Part shown: positions 1 through 8,353 of the stretch, piece by piece | How the letters are laid out: every line of letters starts with the position of its first letter | Position numbering within the stretch: the first letter of the stretch is position 1 | DNA from: Bradyrhizobium guangdongense | GTDB lineage: Bacteria; Pseudomonadota; Alphaproteobacteria; Rhizobiales; Xanthobacteraceae | Length of the DNA stretch: 41,894 nucleotides | Reading direction: 5' to 3' | Assembly: GCF_006483445.1 (NCBI RefSeq) | Contig: NZ_PPPT01000092.1 | Span: 1 to 41,894, forward strand | Position numbers and translations under genes: made by a program | Notes under the pieces: generated by a model | What the model saw: the letters and a program-made list of their open reading frames with translations, nothing else | Told to the model about the DNA's origin: nothing | The model's database searches: none

Positions 1-810
1 CGCCGCGACGATCGCCGAGCCGATCACTACGCGCGCAAACCATTTGTAATCCGCAGGCACGACATACCAGGGCGCGTACCGCGTCGACGTATGCCGGACG
101 ATGTCCTGGTACACCGCCTGGTAGCGCGGCCACAGCGCGCGTTCGGTGATGTCGCCCATCGAGAACTTCCAGTTCTTGGAAGGCTCCTCGAGGCGCTCGA
201 GGAACCGCTGGCGCTGCTCCTCCTTGGACACGTTGAGGAAGAATTTCAGGATCACGGTGCCGTTGCGCGAGAGATAGCGTTCGACGGCGGAGATATCCTC
301 GAACCGCTCCTGCCAGATATTCTTGGTGACCAGCCGCGGCGGCAGCTTCTCCTTCTGCAGGATTTCCGGATGCACGCGCGTGACCAGGCATTCCTCGTAA
401 TGTGAGCGATTGAAGATTCCGATATGGCCGCGCGGCGGCAGCGCGATCATGTTGCGCCACAGGAAATCATGGTCGAGCTCGGTGCTGGTCGGCTGCTTGA
501 AGGCATGGACGTCACAGCCCTGCGGATTGATGCCCTCGAAGATCGCCTTGATCGCGCTGTCCTTGCCCGCGGCGTCCATGCCCTGGAAGATCAGCAGCAA
601 TGACCAGCGGTCCTGCGCGTAGAGCTTTTCCTGGAAATCGACGAGGCGCTTCTTGTTGGCGTCGAGGATGACCTGCGCCTTCTCCTTGTCCAGCCGGCCC
701 TTCTCGTCGGTCTTGTGGTCCTTCAGGTGAAACTTGCCCGAGCCGTCATGGCGGAACGGCGTGATGAATTCGTCAAGTTCGGCGGCGAGCGATTTGGGCT
801 TCTTGTTCAT
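1..810 (-). CDS. PPK2-family polyphosphate kinase (3' end outside window)
   Basis: It encodes a polyphosphate kinase 2 type enzyme, which transfers phosphate between polyphosphate and nucleotides in the cytoplasm. The reading frame is open from the ATG at 810-808 to the left edge (270 codons), so the C-terminus is missing. The P-loop reads GMDAAGKD within LLIFQGMDAAGKDSAIKAI, and a downstream FNRSHYEE motif matches the PPK2 Walker B/lid region of the roughly 260-300 residue single-domain forms. The start codon overlaps the livM stop as ATGA, so translation is probably coupled to the upstream transporter operon. Substrate class (AMP, ADP or GDP) cannot be assigned from sequence alone. Confidence 0.88.
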   Translation of the reverse strand, partial: MNKKPKSLAAELDEFITPFRHDGSGKFHLKDHKTDEKGRLDKEKAQVILDANKKRLVDFQEKLYAQDRWSLLLIFQGMDAAGKDSAIKAIFEGINPQGCDVHAFKQPTSTELDHDFLWRNMIALPPRGHIGIFNRSHYEECLVTRVHPEILQKEKLPPRLVTKNIWQERFEDISAVERYLSRNGTVILKFFLNVSKEEQRQRFLERLEEPSKNWKFSMGDITERALWPRYQAVYQDIVRHTSTRYAPWYVVPADYKWFARVVIGSAIVAA

Positions 811-1790
811 GAGCTCGGGGAGACCTTGCGTTGCGGCTTCAAGCGGTCGAGCACGCTACCAAGGATGCCCTTGGGAAGGAATATGATGAAGAGAACCAGC
901 AGCAGCCCGTAGACGAGATTATCCCAGCCGACCGCCTTGGTTCCAAAGCCGATGCGCAGGGTTTCGGCGAGCAGGATGGTGATGATGGCGCCGATCGTCG
1001 GCCCGAGCGACACATAGAGACCGCCGACGATGGCAGCGAACACCATCTGCAGCGACACCGAGATGCCGCTCACCGTGTCGGGGGTGATGAACATCTGGTA
1101 CTGGCAGTAGATCGCGCCCGCCAGCGCCGTCATCAGCGCGCTGATCAGCGTGATCTTCAGCTTTTCCGCGGTGACGTCGACGCCCGCGGCGGCGGCAGCA
1201 TCCTCGTCCTCCGAGATCGCCTCCAGCGCGTAGCGGCTCATGCTGCGGTCGACCCAGTGCCAGACCACGATGCCGAAAAGCCAGGTTCCGAGCGCGATCA
1301 GATACCAGGTGGTCTTGTCGTCGAATTGCAGCGCCAGCCATCTGTTGGTGGCGGCGCGATTGGGCGTGTAGCCGAGCGAGCCGCCGGTCCAGTCGCGCGT
1401 GGCGGTGATGACCTGCAGCACGATGCCGGACAGCGCCAGCGTCACCAGCACGAAATAGTGCCCGGTGATGCGGAAGCGGAAGCAGGGATAGCCGACGATC
1501 AGCGCCAGCACGCCGGCCGTCACCATGCTGATGGGAATGCCGATCCATGGCGACAGGCCGACATGGTTCCACAGCAGCGCCGTGACATAGGCGCCGATCC
1601 CCATGAAGCCGCCATGGCCGAGCGAAACCAGCCCGAACCGCCCCATCATGGACCAGGACGTATAGGCGAACGACCAGATCAGGATCAGCACCAGGATGTG
1701 CAGGTGATAGGGATCGCGATAGACGAAGGGCAGCGCGACGAGCGCCGCCAGCCCGACGATCCAGGCTGCATACCGTCCCTGCCCCGTCAT
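807..1790 (-). CDS. livM: branched-chain amino acid ABC transporter permease LivM
   Basis: This is the second inner-membrane permease subunit of a HAAT-type ABC importer, 327 residues. It is strongly hydrophobic with many predicted membrane segments. The family signature GRFGLVSLGHGGFMGIGAY lies near residue 50, and the LivM cytoplasmic loop with EDEDAAAAAGVDV follows further on. A longer open frame exists upstream, but the ATG at 1790-1788 is chosen because it overlaps the livH stop as ATGA and leaves a normal length. The end overlaps the PPK2 gene by four bases. The family is certain; the substrate is inferred only from family. Confidence 0.93.
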   Translation of the reverse strand: MTGQGRYAAWIVGLAALVALPFVYRDPYHLHILVLILIWSFAYTSWSMMGRFGLVSLGHGGFMGIGAYVTALLWNHVGLSPWIGIPISMVTAGVLALIVGYPCFRFRITGHYFVLVTLALSGIVLQVITATRDWTGGSLGYTPNRAATNRWLALQFDDKTTWYLIALGTWLFGIVVWHWVDRSMSRYALEAISEDEDAAAAAGVDVTAEKLKITLISALMTALAGAIYCQYQMFITPDTVSGISVSLQMVFAAIVGGLYVSLGPTIGAIITILLAETLRIGFGTKAVGWDNLVYGLLLVLFIIFLPKGILGSVLDRLKPQRKVSPSS

Positions 1791-2668
1791 GACCGCCTCG
1801 CGAACAGGCCCGCGGGCCGGATGAACATCATCAGGATGAAGAAGCCGAAGGCGAGCACGTAGCCCCATTCGAGATCGGAGAACAGGCCGCCGAGCGAGAT
1901 GATCTCGGCGAAGACGAAGGCCGCGACGAAGCCGCCGATGAAATTGCCGAGCCCCCCGAGCACGCAGATCAAGAAGGTGATCGGCCCGAACGACAGGCCG
2001 ACGAAGGGATGCACGTCATATTGCAGCACGAGCAGGCAGGCAGCGAGCCCTGCGAGCGCGCCGCCGAGCGCCGACGTGATGATGTAGAGCTTTTTGGTGT
2101 CGACGCCCATCAGCGCCATGATCTGCCGGTCCTGCGAGATGGCGCGGATCGCGATGCCGGTGAAGGTGCGGGTCATGAACAGGTAGACCGCGACCATGCC
2201 GACCAGCGCCGCGAGGAACGACAACAGCCGCGCATAGGAAAAGTTCATCTCGCCGAAGGCGAGCACGGGCAGGCGGATGCCGAGATTGCGGAAGTCGATG
2301 CCGAAGGCGACGGTGGCAAAGCTCTGCAGCACGAACAGCACGCCGCCGGTCGCGAGCAACTGGTTGATCGGCGGCGCGGTCAGAAGCGGCGCGATCACGA
2401 GGAAATGCAGCAATCCGCCGAGGGCCGCGACGAGCAGGATGGTCAGCGGCGCGGCAATGAAATAGCTGATGCCGTAATACTGGACCAGGAAGTACATCGC
2501 GTACATGCCGATCATGACAAGCTCAGCGTAGCAGATCCAGGTCACGTCGATCACGCCGAAGATCAGGTTCAGCCCGAGCGCGAGCAGCGCCAGCACGCCG
2601 CCGAGCAGGATGCCGTTGATCACGGCCTCCAGCAGATAGATGTCGAAGATGTCGAGAAATCCCTGCAT
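1787..2668 (-). CDS. livH: branched-chain amino acid ABC transporter permease LivH
   Basis: It encodes a 293-residue inner-membrane permease that pairs with LivM to form the translocation path. The N-terminus (INGILLGGVLALLALGLNLIFGV) is typical of LivH proteins, and hydrophobic segments cover most of the length. The ATG at 2668 follows a GAGGGGA ribosome-binding site and lies six bases from the livF stop. The 3' end overlaps livM by four bases. Gene order (binding protein, livG, livF, livH, livM) differs from the E. coli operon but is common in alphaproteobacteria. Confidence 0.93.
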   Translation of the reverse strand: MQGFLDIFDIYLLEAVINGILLGGVLALLALGLNLIFGVIDVTWICYAELVMIGMYAMYFLVQYYGISYFIAAPLTILLVAALGGLLHFLVIAPLLTAPPINQLLATGGVLFVLQSFATVAFGIDFRNLGIRLPVLAFGEMNFSYARLLSFLAALVGMVAVYLFMTRTFTGIAIRAISQDRQIMALMGVDTKKLYIITSALGGALAGLAACLLVLQYDVHPFVGLSFGPITFLICVLGGLGNFIGGFVAAFVFAEIISLGGLFSDLEWGYVLAFGFFILMMFIRPAGLFARRS

Positions 2669-2674
2669 GTCCCC

Positions 2675-3379
2675 TCACACCCCGAGATAGGCTTCCTTCA
2701 CCGTGTCGCTCGCCAGCATCTCGGACGAGGTGCCGGAGGCGCGGATACTGCCGGCCTCGATCAGATAGGCGCGGTCCACCACGCGCAGCACCTGCTGCAC
2801 GTTCTGCTCGACGATCAGCACGGTCAGGCCGCTTGCCCTGATCCGCTTCACGAGCTCGAAGACCTGCTGCACAACGACCGGCGCGAGCCCCGCCGAGGGT
2901 TCGTCGAGCAGCAGCAGTTTTGGGTCCGACATCATCGCGCGGCCGATCGCGCACATCTGCTGCTCGCCGCCGGACATGGTGCCGGCCATCTGGTGGCGGC
3001 GTTCCTTCAGGCGCGGAAACAGGTCGAACACGATCTCGAGCCGCTCGGCATATTTGGCGCGCGCCTCCGGCATGAAGGCGCCCATCTTGAGATTGTCGTC
3101 GACCGACAGGCGCGGAAACAGCCGGCGGTTCTCCGGCACATGCGCGATCCCCATGCCGACGATGCGGTGCGCGGGCGTCGCCACGACATCGACGCCCTCC
3201 ATGCGGATCGATCCGCGCGTCGGGCGGATCAGGCCGGAGATCACGCGCATCAGGGTGGTCTTGCCGGCACCATTGGGGCCGATGACACCGACCGCCTCGC
3301 CCGCCTTCACGTCGAGACTGACGTCGAACAGCGCCTGAAAGCTGCCATAGCCGGCATCGACGGATCGAAGCTCCAGCAT
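2675..3379 (-). CDS. livF: branched-chain amino acid ABC transporter ATP-binding protein LivF
   Basis: One of two cytoplasmic ATPase subunits of the importer, 234 residues, the usual LivF length. Walker A is GPNGAGKTT, the ABC signature is MSGGEQQM and Walker B is LLLLDEPSAGL. The start is placed at the ATG at 3379 because GGAGG lies eight bases upstream. An in-frame GTG at 3397 would overlap livG and has no better ribosome-binding site. The gap to the livG stop is four bases, so the two ATPases are probably translated together. Confidence 0.94.
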   Translation of the reverse strand: MLELRSVDAGYGSFQALFDVSLDVKAGEAVGVIGPNGAGKTTLMRVISGLIRPTRGSIRMEGVDVVATPAHRIVGMGIAHVPENRRLFPRLSVDDNLKMGAFMPEARAKYAERLEIVFDLFPRLKERRHQMAGTMSGGEQQMCAIGRAMMSDPKLLLLDEPSAGLAPVVVQQVFELVKRIRASGLTVLIVEQNVQQVLRVVDRAYLIEAGSIRASGTSSEMLASDTVKEAYLGV

Positions 3380-3383
3380 GGCG

Positions 3384-4151
3384 CTAGCCTCCGGCACGGC
3401 GGCGCGCTTCGGCGGCCGCGGCTTGCGTGGTCTCGGCGTCGGTCCCGAGATAGACCTCGATCACCCGCGGGTCGGAGGCGACCGCGCTCGGCAGGCCTTC
3501 CGAAATCTTCTCGCCGTGATCGAGCACCATCACCCGGTCGACCACGCGCATCAGCACGCCCATGATGTGCTCGACCCAGATGATGGTGATGCCGAGATCG
3601 TCGCGGATCTTGCGCAGCATGTCGGCGGCCTGGTCCATCTCGTGCTCGTCGAGCCCGCCGAGGCTTTCGTCGGCCAGCAGCAGCTTTGGCCCCGTCGCCA
3701 GCGCTTTCGCCAGTTCCAGCTTCTTCAGTCCGGCCGCGCCGAGGCCGTCGACGCTGGCATGGCGATCGGTCGGAAGGCCGACCATGGCGAGCGCGCGCTC
3801 GGCCGACTCCTCGGCCTTGGCGCGGCTGTGCCGGCCCTGGCCGTAGAAACCGGCCAGCGCCACGTTCTCGAAAATGGTCAGCCGGCGGAACGGGCGCGGA
3901 ATCTGGAAGGTGCGTCCGATGCCGCCATTGATGATGCGGTGAGGCGCGAGCCCGCCGATCTCGGATCCGGCGAACAGGATCGATCCCGCCGTCGGCGGAA
4001 GCGTGCCGGAGAGCATGTTGAAGATCGTGCTCTTGCCCGACCCGTTCGGGCCGATCAGGCCGAGGATCTCGCCCTGCTCGACCCTAAACGAGACGTTGTT
4101 GACGGCGGTGAAGCCGCCAAAACGCTTCACCAGCCCGCTGACCTCCAGCAC
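3384..4151 (-). CDS. livG: branched-chain amino acid ABC transporter ATP-binding protein LivG
   Basis: The second ATPase subunit of the importer, 255 residues from the chosen start. Walker A is GPNGSGKST; the degenerate signature region reads GAAGLKKLELAKAL; Walker B is LLLADESLGGL, with Ser replacing the usual Pro. The C-terminus contains the LivG-type helix IEVYLGT. The frame stays open far upstream into the binding-protein gene, but that part is a frame shadow. The GTG at 4151 is preceded by GGAG at a nine-base distance and restores normal family length. It begins 16 bases after the binding-protein stop. Confidence 0.9.
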   Translation of the reverse strand: MLEVSGLVKRFGGFTAVNNVSFRVEQGEILGLIGPNGSGKSTIFNMLSGTLPPTAGSILFAGSEIGGLAPHRIINGGIGRTFQIPRPFRRLTIFENVALAGFYGQGRHSRAKAEESAERALAMVGLPTDRHASVDGLGAAGLKKLELAKALATGPKLLLADESLGGLDEHEMDQAADMLRKIRDDLGITIIWVEHIMGVLMRVVDRVMVLDHGEKISEGLPSAVASDPRVIEVYLGTDAETTQAAAAEARRRAGG

Positions 4152-4167
4152 CGCTTTTTGCTCCGCG

Positions 4168-5478
4168 CTACTGGTTCGAGTAGGTGGTGCCCTTCGGCAG
4201 GGGCAGCACGGCCTCGCGCTGCGCCTGGCTCTTCGGCCACACCACATAGGATTTGTCGTCGACGTATTGGATGACGACGGGGAACGAGCGCTCGTTCTGG
4301 CCCGCCATCGGCTGGCCCTCGCCGTAGAACTTGACGCCGAAGCCGAGCATCGTTCCGCCCTCGGGCAGATCGACCTCGAGCGCGGCCTTGCGCAGCGCAT
4401 CGGGATCGACGCCGCCATACTTCTTGATCGCACGCGGCAACACTTCCGTCATGAAGACATAGGTGTTCGAGGCCGCCATGCCGACATGCGCCGAGCGGAT
4501 GGCCACCCCCGGCTTCACCTTGTCGAACTCCTCGCCGACCATCTTGATGACCGGCGGCAGCTTTGCATCCATGGACTTCTGGTTGGCAAGCCAGATCGAG
4601 ATCGGGTCGGTGTTGAAGACGTAGTTGATGTCGGCGCCCATGCCCTCCTTCAGCTTCTCGTACACGCCGTAGCCGGCGCCGTGGCCGACGAGGGCGCCGA
4701 ACTTCAAGCCCTGCTCGCGCGCCTGGCGCAGCAACAGCGTGATGTCGGGGTTGTATCCGGTGTGAAAGACGACGTCGGGCTTGGCGCGCTTCAGCTTGGT
4801 CACCAGGGCGGAGAGGTCCGGCGCGGTCGCGGAATAGCCTTCCTTCAGGACGACGTTGAAGCCGGCCTTCTTGGCACCGGCCTCGTTGCCCTTGGAGACG
4901 TCGACGCCATAGGCACCGTCTTCGTGGATGATCGCCACCCGCAGATCCTTCAGCTCCTTGCCGAACTTCTCCTTGGAGTTCTGCGCGATGAAGTCCATCG
5001 TCATCATGCCGAACTGGTCGCCGCTCGCCTGCGGGCGGAAGATGTATTTGTAGTTCTTGTCCGCCAGCACGGCCGACGAAATGCAGGTGGTGATCCACAT
5101 GAACTTCTTCGCCTGCTCGACGCGGGCCGCCACCGGCACGCATTGCGCCGAGGAGAAGAAGCCGAGCAGCATGTCGACCTTCTCCTGCTCGATCAGCCGC
5201 ACCGCCTCATTGATGGCGATGTCAGGCTTGCTTTGCGCGTCGGCATAGATCGCCTCGATCTTGTAGCCCTCGACGCCGGTCTTGGCATACTGGTCGAGCA
5301 TGATCTTGGCGCCGATATATTGCAGCTCCGAGCCGCCGCCGGCGAGCGGCCCGGTCAGATCATAGATGACGCCGATCTTGAGTTTCTTCTCCTGAGCCTC
5401 GGCCGACACAGCCAAGCCCGTCGCGGCGACCGCGACCATCAGCCCACACAGCAAGCGGGCAGCCTTGCGCAAGCGCAT
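4168..5478 (-). CDS. HAAT-family ABC transporter substrate-binding protein
   Basis: It encodes a periplasmic binding protein of the Leu/Ile/Val type (Peripla_BP_6), 436 residues. A signal peptide covers about residues 1-29 (MRLRKAARLL then a hydrophobic stretch ending AEAQ). The mature start KLKIGVIYDLTGPLAGGG is typical of the family. The ATG at 5478 is chosen over upstream codons because GGGAGG precedes it and the signal peptide then fits. It is first in the liv operon, as expected for the most abundant component. The ligand may be a branched-chain amino acid, an amide or an aromatic acid; HAAT binding proteins in rhizobia vary widely. Confidence 0.9.
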   Translation of the reverse strand: MRLRKAARLLCGLMVAVAATGLAVSAEAQEKKLKIGVIYDLTGPLAGGGSELQYIGAKIMLDQYAKTGVEGYKIEAIYADAQSKPDIAINEAVRLIEQEKVDMLLGFFSSAQCVPVAARVEQAKKFMWITTCISSAVLADKNYKYIFRPQASGDQFGMMTMDFIAQNSKEKFGKELKDLRVAIIHEDGAYGVDVSKGNEAGAKKAGFNVVLKEGYSATAPDLSALVTKLKRAKPDVVFHTGYNPDITLLLRQAREQGLKFGALVGHGAGYGVYEKLKEGMGADINYVFNTDPISIWLANQKSMDAKLPPVIKMVGEEFDKVKPGVAIRSAHVGMAASNTYVFMTEVLPRAIKKYGGVDPDALRKAALEVDLPEGGTMLGFGVKFYGEGQPMAGQNERSFPVVIQYVDDKSYVVWPKSQAQREAVLPLPKGTTYSNQ

Positions 5479-5533
5479 CCGTACCTCCCTCGACCATTGT
5501 GCATTGCATTCTTGTTGCTTTTCTTTTTTGCCC

Positions 5534-5562
5534 ATCACATGGGGTGCGGGAAGCGATGTCAA
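5534..5562 (-). promoter_or_regulatory. candidate sigma70-type promoter for the liv/ppk2 operon
   Basis: On the minus strand TTGACA (5562-5557) is followed after 17 bases by TGTGAT (5539-5534), matching the -35 box fully and the -10 box at four of six positions. It lies about 55 bases before the start of the binding-protein gene, in the only intergenic gap of this operon. No operator was recognised. Confidence 0.5.
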
Positions 5563-5593
5563 GCCGAATAGAGTCGCGCCCTCGCGCGCGGCG

Positions 5594-6298
5594 TCAGATC
5601 GAGGCGAATTGCTGCTCGATGAAGGTCGCGATGTAACGCGGCATGGTCGGCGTGAGATCGTTCAATCCGCGCACCAGATGGATGCCCGAGAGCTCAGGCT
5701 CGTCCTGCGCCGCCAGATTTGCCTCGATCCGCGCGCGGATGGCATCAGCAGGCATGTCCACGTCGATGATCCGGATCAATGCGATTGCGGCTGAAGTCAC
5801 GATGCAGTGCCAGTGCGGCTCGGCGCGGTAGTCGGTCGCAACCAGCCCGGTCTCCTCCTCGATCTCCCGCACCACGCTGCCGGGAATGTCGAGACGGCCA
5901 TCCCTGACGTCATCGGGATCGGGCGTGCCGGCCGGGAAATAGATGCGACCGGCATTCGCGGTGTGCTCACCCATGACGCCCATGACGAAGGCGCCGTCGC
6001 TCGCGCGCAAGGCGCCCATGCCAAAGCCGTTGAACACGGCCTTGTCGGGAAAGCCCCAGTCGCGCCAGGCGAGGAAACTCGCGAAATCGGTTTCGAAATA
6101 GGTGGCTGAAAGATGATCGCCGGAGAAGGCGGCATCGCGCCCGAGCAGGATCCGACCGTTCCAGAGTTTTGGCCGCTCGCGCTGCTTCTCGGCGAAATAC
6201 GCCGCGATGTCGGCGCGCCGTTCCTCGGCGAACGGCCACGCCATTGTCTTCACGGCGAGGTCGAGCGTCGTGACACGATGAATCGTCGGCGATGTCAT
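5594..6298 (-). CDS. NUDIX-like hydrolase
   Basis: A 234-residue soluble protein. The C-terminal half carries REIEEETGL, the core of the Nudix box (REUXEEXGU), preceded by Gly-rich GRLDIPGSVV where the box would begin. The usual Glu seven residues after the first Gly is not obvious, so the box is only partly canonical. The N-terminal 110 residues have no motif I recognise. It may hydrolyse a nucleoside diphosphate derivative; the substrate is unknown. It stands alone between two transporter genes on the same strand, with 42 bases to the downstream binding-protein gene's stop. Confidence 0.75.
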   Translation of the reverse strand: MTSPTIHRVTTLDLAVKTMAWPFAEERRADIAAYFAEKQRERPKLWNGRILLGRDAAFSGDHLSATYFETDFASFLAWRDWGFPDKAVFNGFGMGALRASDGAFVMGVMGEHTANAGRIYFPAGTPDPDDVRDGRLDIPGSVVREIEEETGLVATDYRAEPHWHCIVTSAAIALIRIIDVDMPADAIRARIEANLAAQDEPELSGIHLVRGLNDLTPTMPRYIATFIEQQFASI

Positions 6299-6340
6299 GC
6301 GGCCTTGGGTATCACGCCTTCATGCCATTTGCCTGACGCA

Positions 6341-7366
6341 TTATTTGGCACTTCCCGTGGTCTTCTTGGCCTGCTCGACGAACTTGTTGGTAAAAGTCTT
6401 GCTGACGTCGATCTTGGCGGCGGCAACTTCGGGCGAACCGACGCTGAACACGGCGAGCACGGCATCCGCACCCTTCGGGTCCATCTTGCCGGTCGTCGAG
6501 AACATCGGGATCGTGTTCTTCAGCGCGGCGAGATAGAGGTCCTTGTTCTTGCCGACCATCTCGTCCGGCATCTTGGCCATGATCTCTTCCGGCGTGTGCG
6601 AGTGGATCCAGGCCAGCGTGTTGACGATGGCATTGGTGAGCCCCTGCGTTTCCTTCTCGTGACCGTTGATCCAGGCCACGGTCGAATAGAGTGCGCCGCC
6701 CGGATATTCGCCGCCGAACGTTTCGAGCGTGTCCTTCTGCGTGCGGGTGTCGCTGAGGATGCGCAAATCCTTGTGGCTGCCCTGCAGCACGGTGACGGAC
6801 GGGTCGAGCATCACGGCCGCATCGATCTGGCCCTGCTCCATCGCGGCCACCGCGGTCGCGCCGAGGCCGACGCCGATCACGGCAGTGCCGGCGGGATCGA
6901 GCCCGTTCTTCTTCAGGAGAAACTTGAGGAAGAAGTCGGTCGACGAGCCCGGCGCGCTGACGCCGACCTTCTTGCCGGCGAGATCCTTGATCGACTTGAT
7001 CTCGCCCGTGTGCGAGGGCGACACGACCAGCACGAGGCCGGGATAGCGGTCGTAGACCACGAAAGCCTGCAGCTCCTGCTTCTTGGCCGCGAGGTTGACG
7101 CAATGGTCGAAATAGCCGGAGACCACGTCGGCGCTGCCGCCGAGCACGGCCTTGAGCGCATCGGAGCCACCCTTGAGGTCGACCAGCTCGGCGCTGATGC
7201 CGGCCTTCTCATATTCGCCGAGCTGCTTGGCCAGCACGGTGGGCAGGTAGCACAGGCAGGCGCCGCCGCCGACGGCGATGGTGACCTTGCTTTGCGCTGC
7301 GGCGAAACCGCTGGTGAGGGTGAGCGCGAGCAGCGCGCCCGCGAGCCTGGCTATCGTGTTCTTCAT
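6341..7366 (-). CDS. NMT1/SsuA-type ABC transporter substrate-binding protein
   Basis: A 341-residue periplasmic binding protein of the nitrate/sulfonate/taurine/thiamine-precursor class. The signal peptide (MKNTIARLAGALLALTLTSG, ending AAAQ) fits the ATG at 7366, which follows GGAGGA; longer in-frame starts would bury it. Family features include the DLAGKKVGVSAPGSS segment and the GGSDALKAVLGGSADV pocket region. The first ligand-contact loop has Cys-Leu-Cys (GGGACLCYLP) and a later Asp-His-Cys, unusual positions for cysteine. The matching permease and ATPase are probably those at 11.0-12.6 kb, now separated by the sigma-factor cassette. Confidence 0.85.
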   Translation of the reverse strand: MKNTIARLAGALLALTLTSGFAAAQSKVTIAVGGGACLCYLPTVLAKQLGEYEKAGISAELVDLKGGSDALKAVLGGSADVVSGYFDHCVNLAAKKQELQAFVVYDRYPGLVLVVSPSHTGEIKSIKDLAGKKVGVSAPGSSTDFFLKFLLKKNGLDPAGTAVIGVGLGATAVAAMEQGQIDAAVMLDPSVTVLQGSHKDLRILSDTRTQKDTLETFGGEYPGGALYSTVAWINGHEKETQGLTNAIVNTLAWIHSHTPEEIMAKMPDEMVGKNKDLYLAALKNTIPMFSTTGKMDPKGADAVLAVFSVGSPEVAAAKIDVSKTFTNKFVEQAKKTTGSAK

Positions 7367-7440
7367 TGGTTTCCTCCGTTCGGCTGGCGGCACCATAGAG
7401 GAGCCGACCGGGCTTGAGAAGCCGCGCCCGGGACCCTGTT

Positions 7441-7530
7441 CATCCGCCTTTCGACGCAACCGTCTGGCTCGGCGACAAGGAAATCACCGCGAAACCGGGC
7501 GACCTCGTCGTGATCGCCAAGGCACGGCAG
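7441..7530 (+). pseudogene. possible remnant of a small coding region (cupin-like)
   Basis: About 30 codons on the plus strand read like protein (FDATVWLGDKEITAKPGDLV), resembling the conserved strand-turn of cupin domains, where a GD pair precedes a hydrophobic strand. No proper start, ribosome-binding site or complete domain surrounds it, and the frame becomes low-complexity Arg/Ser-rich sequence afterwards. It sits at the boundary between the binding-protein gene and the sigma-factor cassette. It may be a leftover from a rearrangement, or chance. Confidence 0.2.
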
Positions 7531-7579
7531 CGGCAATCTCCGCGCGCGCCGATGTGCGAGCCCGTTCGTGGCTTTCGCG

Positions 7580-8353
7580 CTAGATCTGGCGCGCCTGCTT
7601 CCTTATCTCATTCGCGATCGGCTTGAGAATGTCAGTCGGAAGCTGGCCGACGAGGGTATAGCCCAGGCTGCCATCTGCCCAAGCGAAGCCGGCGACGCCG
7701 CCGGTCGATTGCGGCATCATCGGCGCATCCGGACTACCGCTGCTCATCGGGCGCGTCAGCACGACGAGGCGGTCGCCGCGATCGTCGTCATACATGAACA
7801 TCGCGGCCGGACCGTGCGACGTGGCGACCAGGCGCCCACCCATCAGCCTATAGCCGGAGACGGCGAGGTCCGGCACCTTGACCGGCTGTTTCAGCCGGTT
7901 GGAGACCCATTGCGTGAGCTCGGCGCTGTCGGCTGCGCGAATCTCGACCGGCCGCACGCGGTCCGGTGCGTAGACGCCATAAGTGTAGGCCGCCTCCTGC
8001 GCCAACGCGGACAGCCCGTTCGGACTATCCTGCAATGCGCTGCGCATGGTCCATCCGCCAAGACCGCCGATGCCGAGAAGCAGCATCGCAGCGATCGCTC
8101 CCCACGCCCGCAGGGGACGCCGCTTCCGGCTCTCGATGATGTGAGACAAGTTCAATTCTGCCGGTATTGGCTCGTCGGCGACCGACGCAAGCGCGCCACG
8201 CAACTGTTCGCGCTGGGTGATGAAGGCCGCGACGCGGCCGGCAATATCCGGATGCTCCTCCAGATAGGACGCGACCTCCGCGCGACGCTCGGGCTCGAGC
8301 GCCTGGTCCACATAAGCGTGGAGATCGTCTTCCGTGATCGGCCGCTGGTTCAT
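7580..8353 (-). CDS. membrane anti-sigma factor
   Basis: A 257-residue single-span membrane protein whose start overlaps the sigma-factor stop as ATGA, the usual sigma/anti-sigma arrangement. The N-terminal cytoplasmic part (about residues 8-60) has the DLHAYVDQALEPERRAEV pattern of anti-sigma domains. A membrane segment spans about residues 83-104, and the remainder should be periplasmic. The protein contains no cysteine, so it is not a zinc-binding redox-sensing (ZAS) anti-sigma factor. It should hold the sigma factor inactive until an envelope signal is sensed; the signal is unknown. A longer upstream frame is an artefact of overlap with the sigma gene. Confidence 0.88.
   Translation of the reverse strand: MNQRPITEDDLHAYVDQALEPERRAEVASYLEEHPDIAGRVAAFITQREQLRGALASVADEPIPAELNLSHIIESRKRRPLRAWGAIAAMLLLGIGGLGGWTMRSALQDSPNGLSALAQEAAYTYGVYAPDRVRPVEIRAADSAELTQWVSNRLKQPVKVPDLAVSGYRLMGGRLVATSHGPAAMFMYDDDRGDRLVVLTRPMSSGSPDAPMMPQSTGGVAGFAWADGSLGYTLVGQLPTDILKPIANEIRKQARQI

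Noticed and set aside
2009..3565. 518-codon plus-strand frame
   Set aside because: Antisense to livH, livF and livG, which carry all ABC motifs. The composition is that of a shadow.
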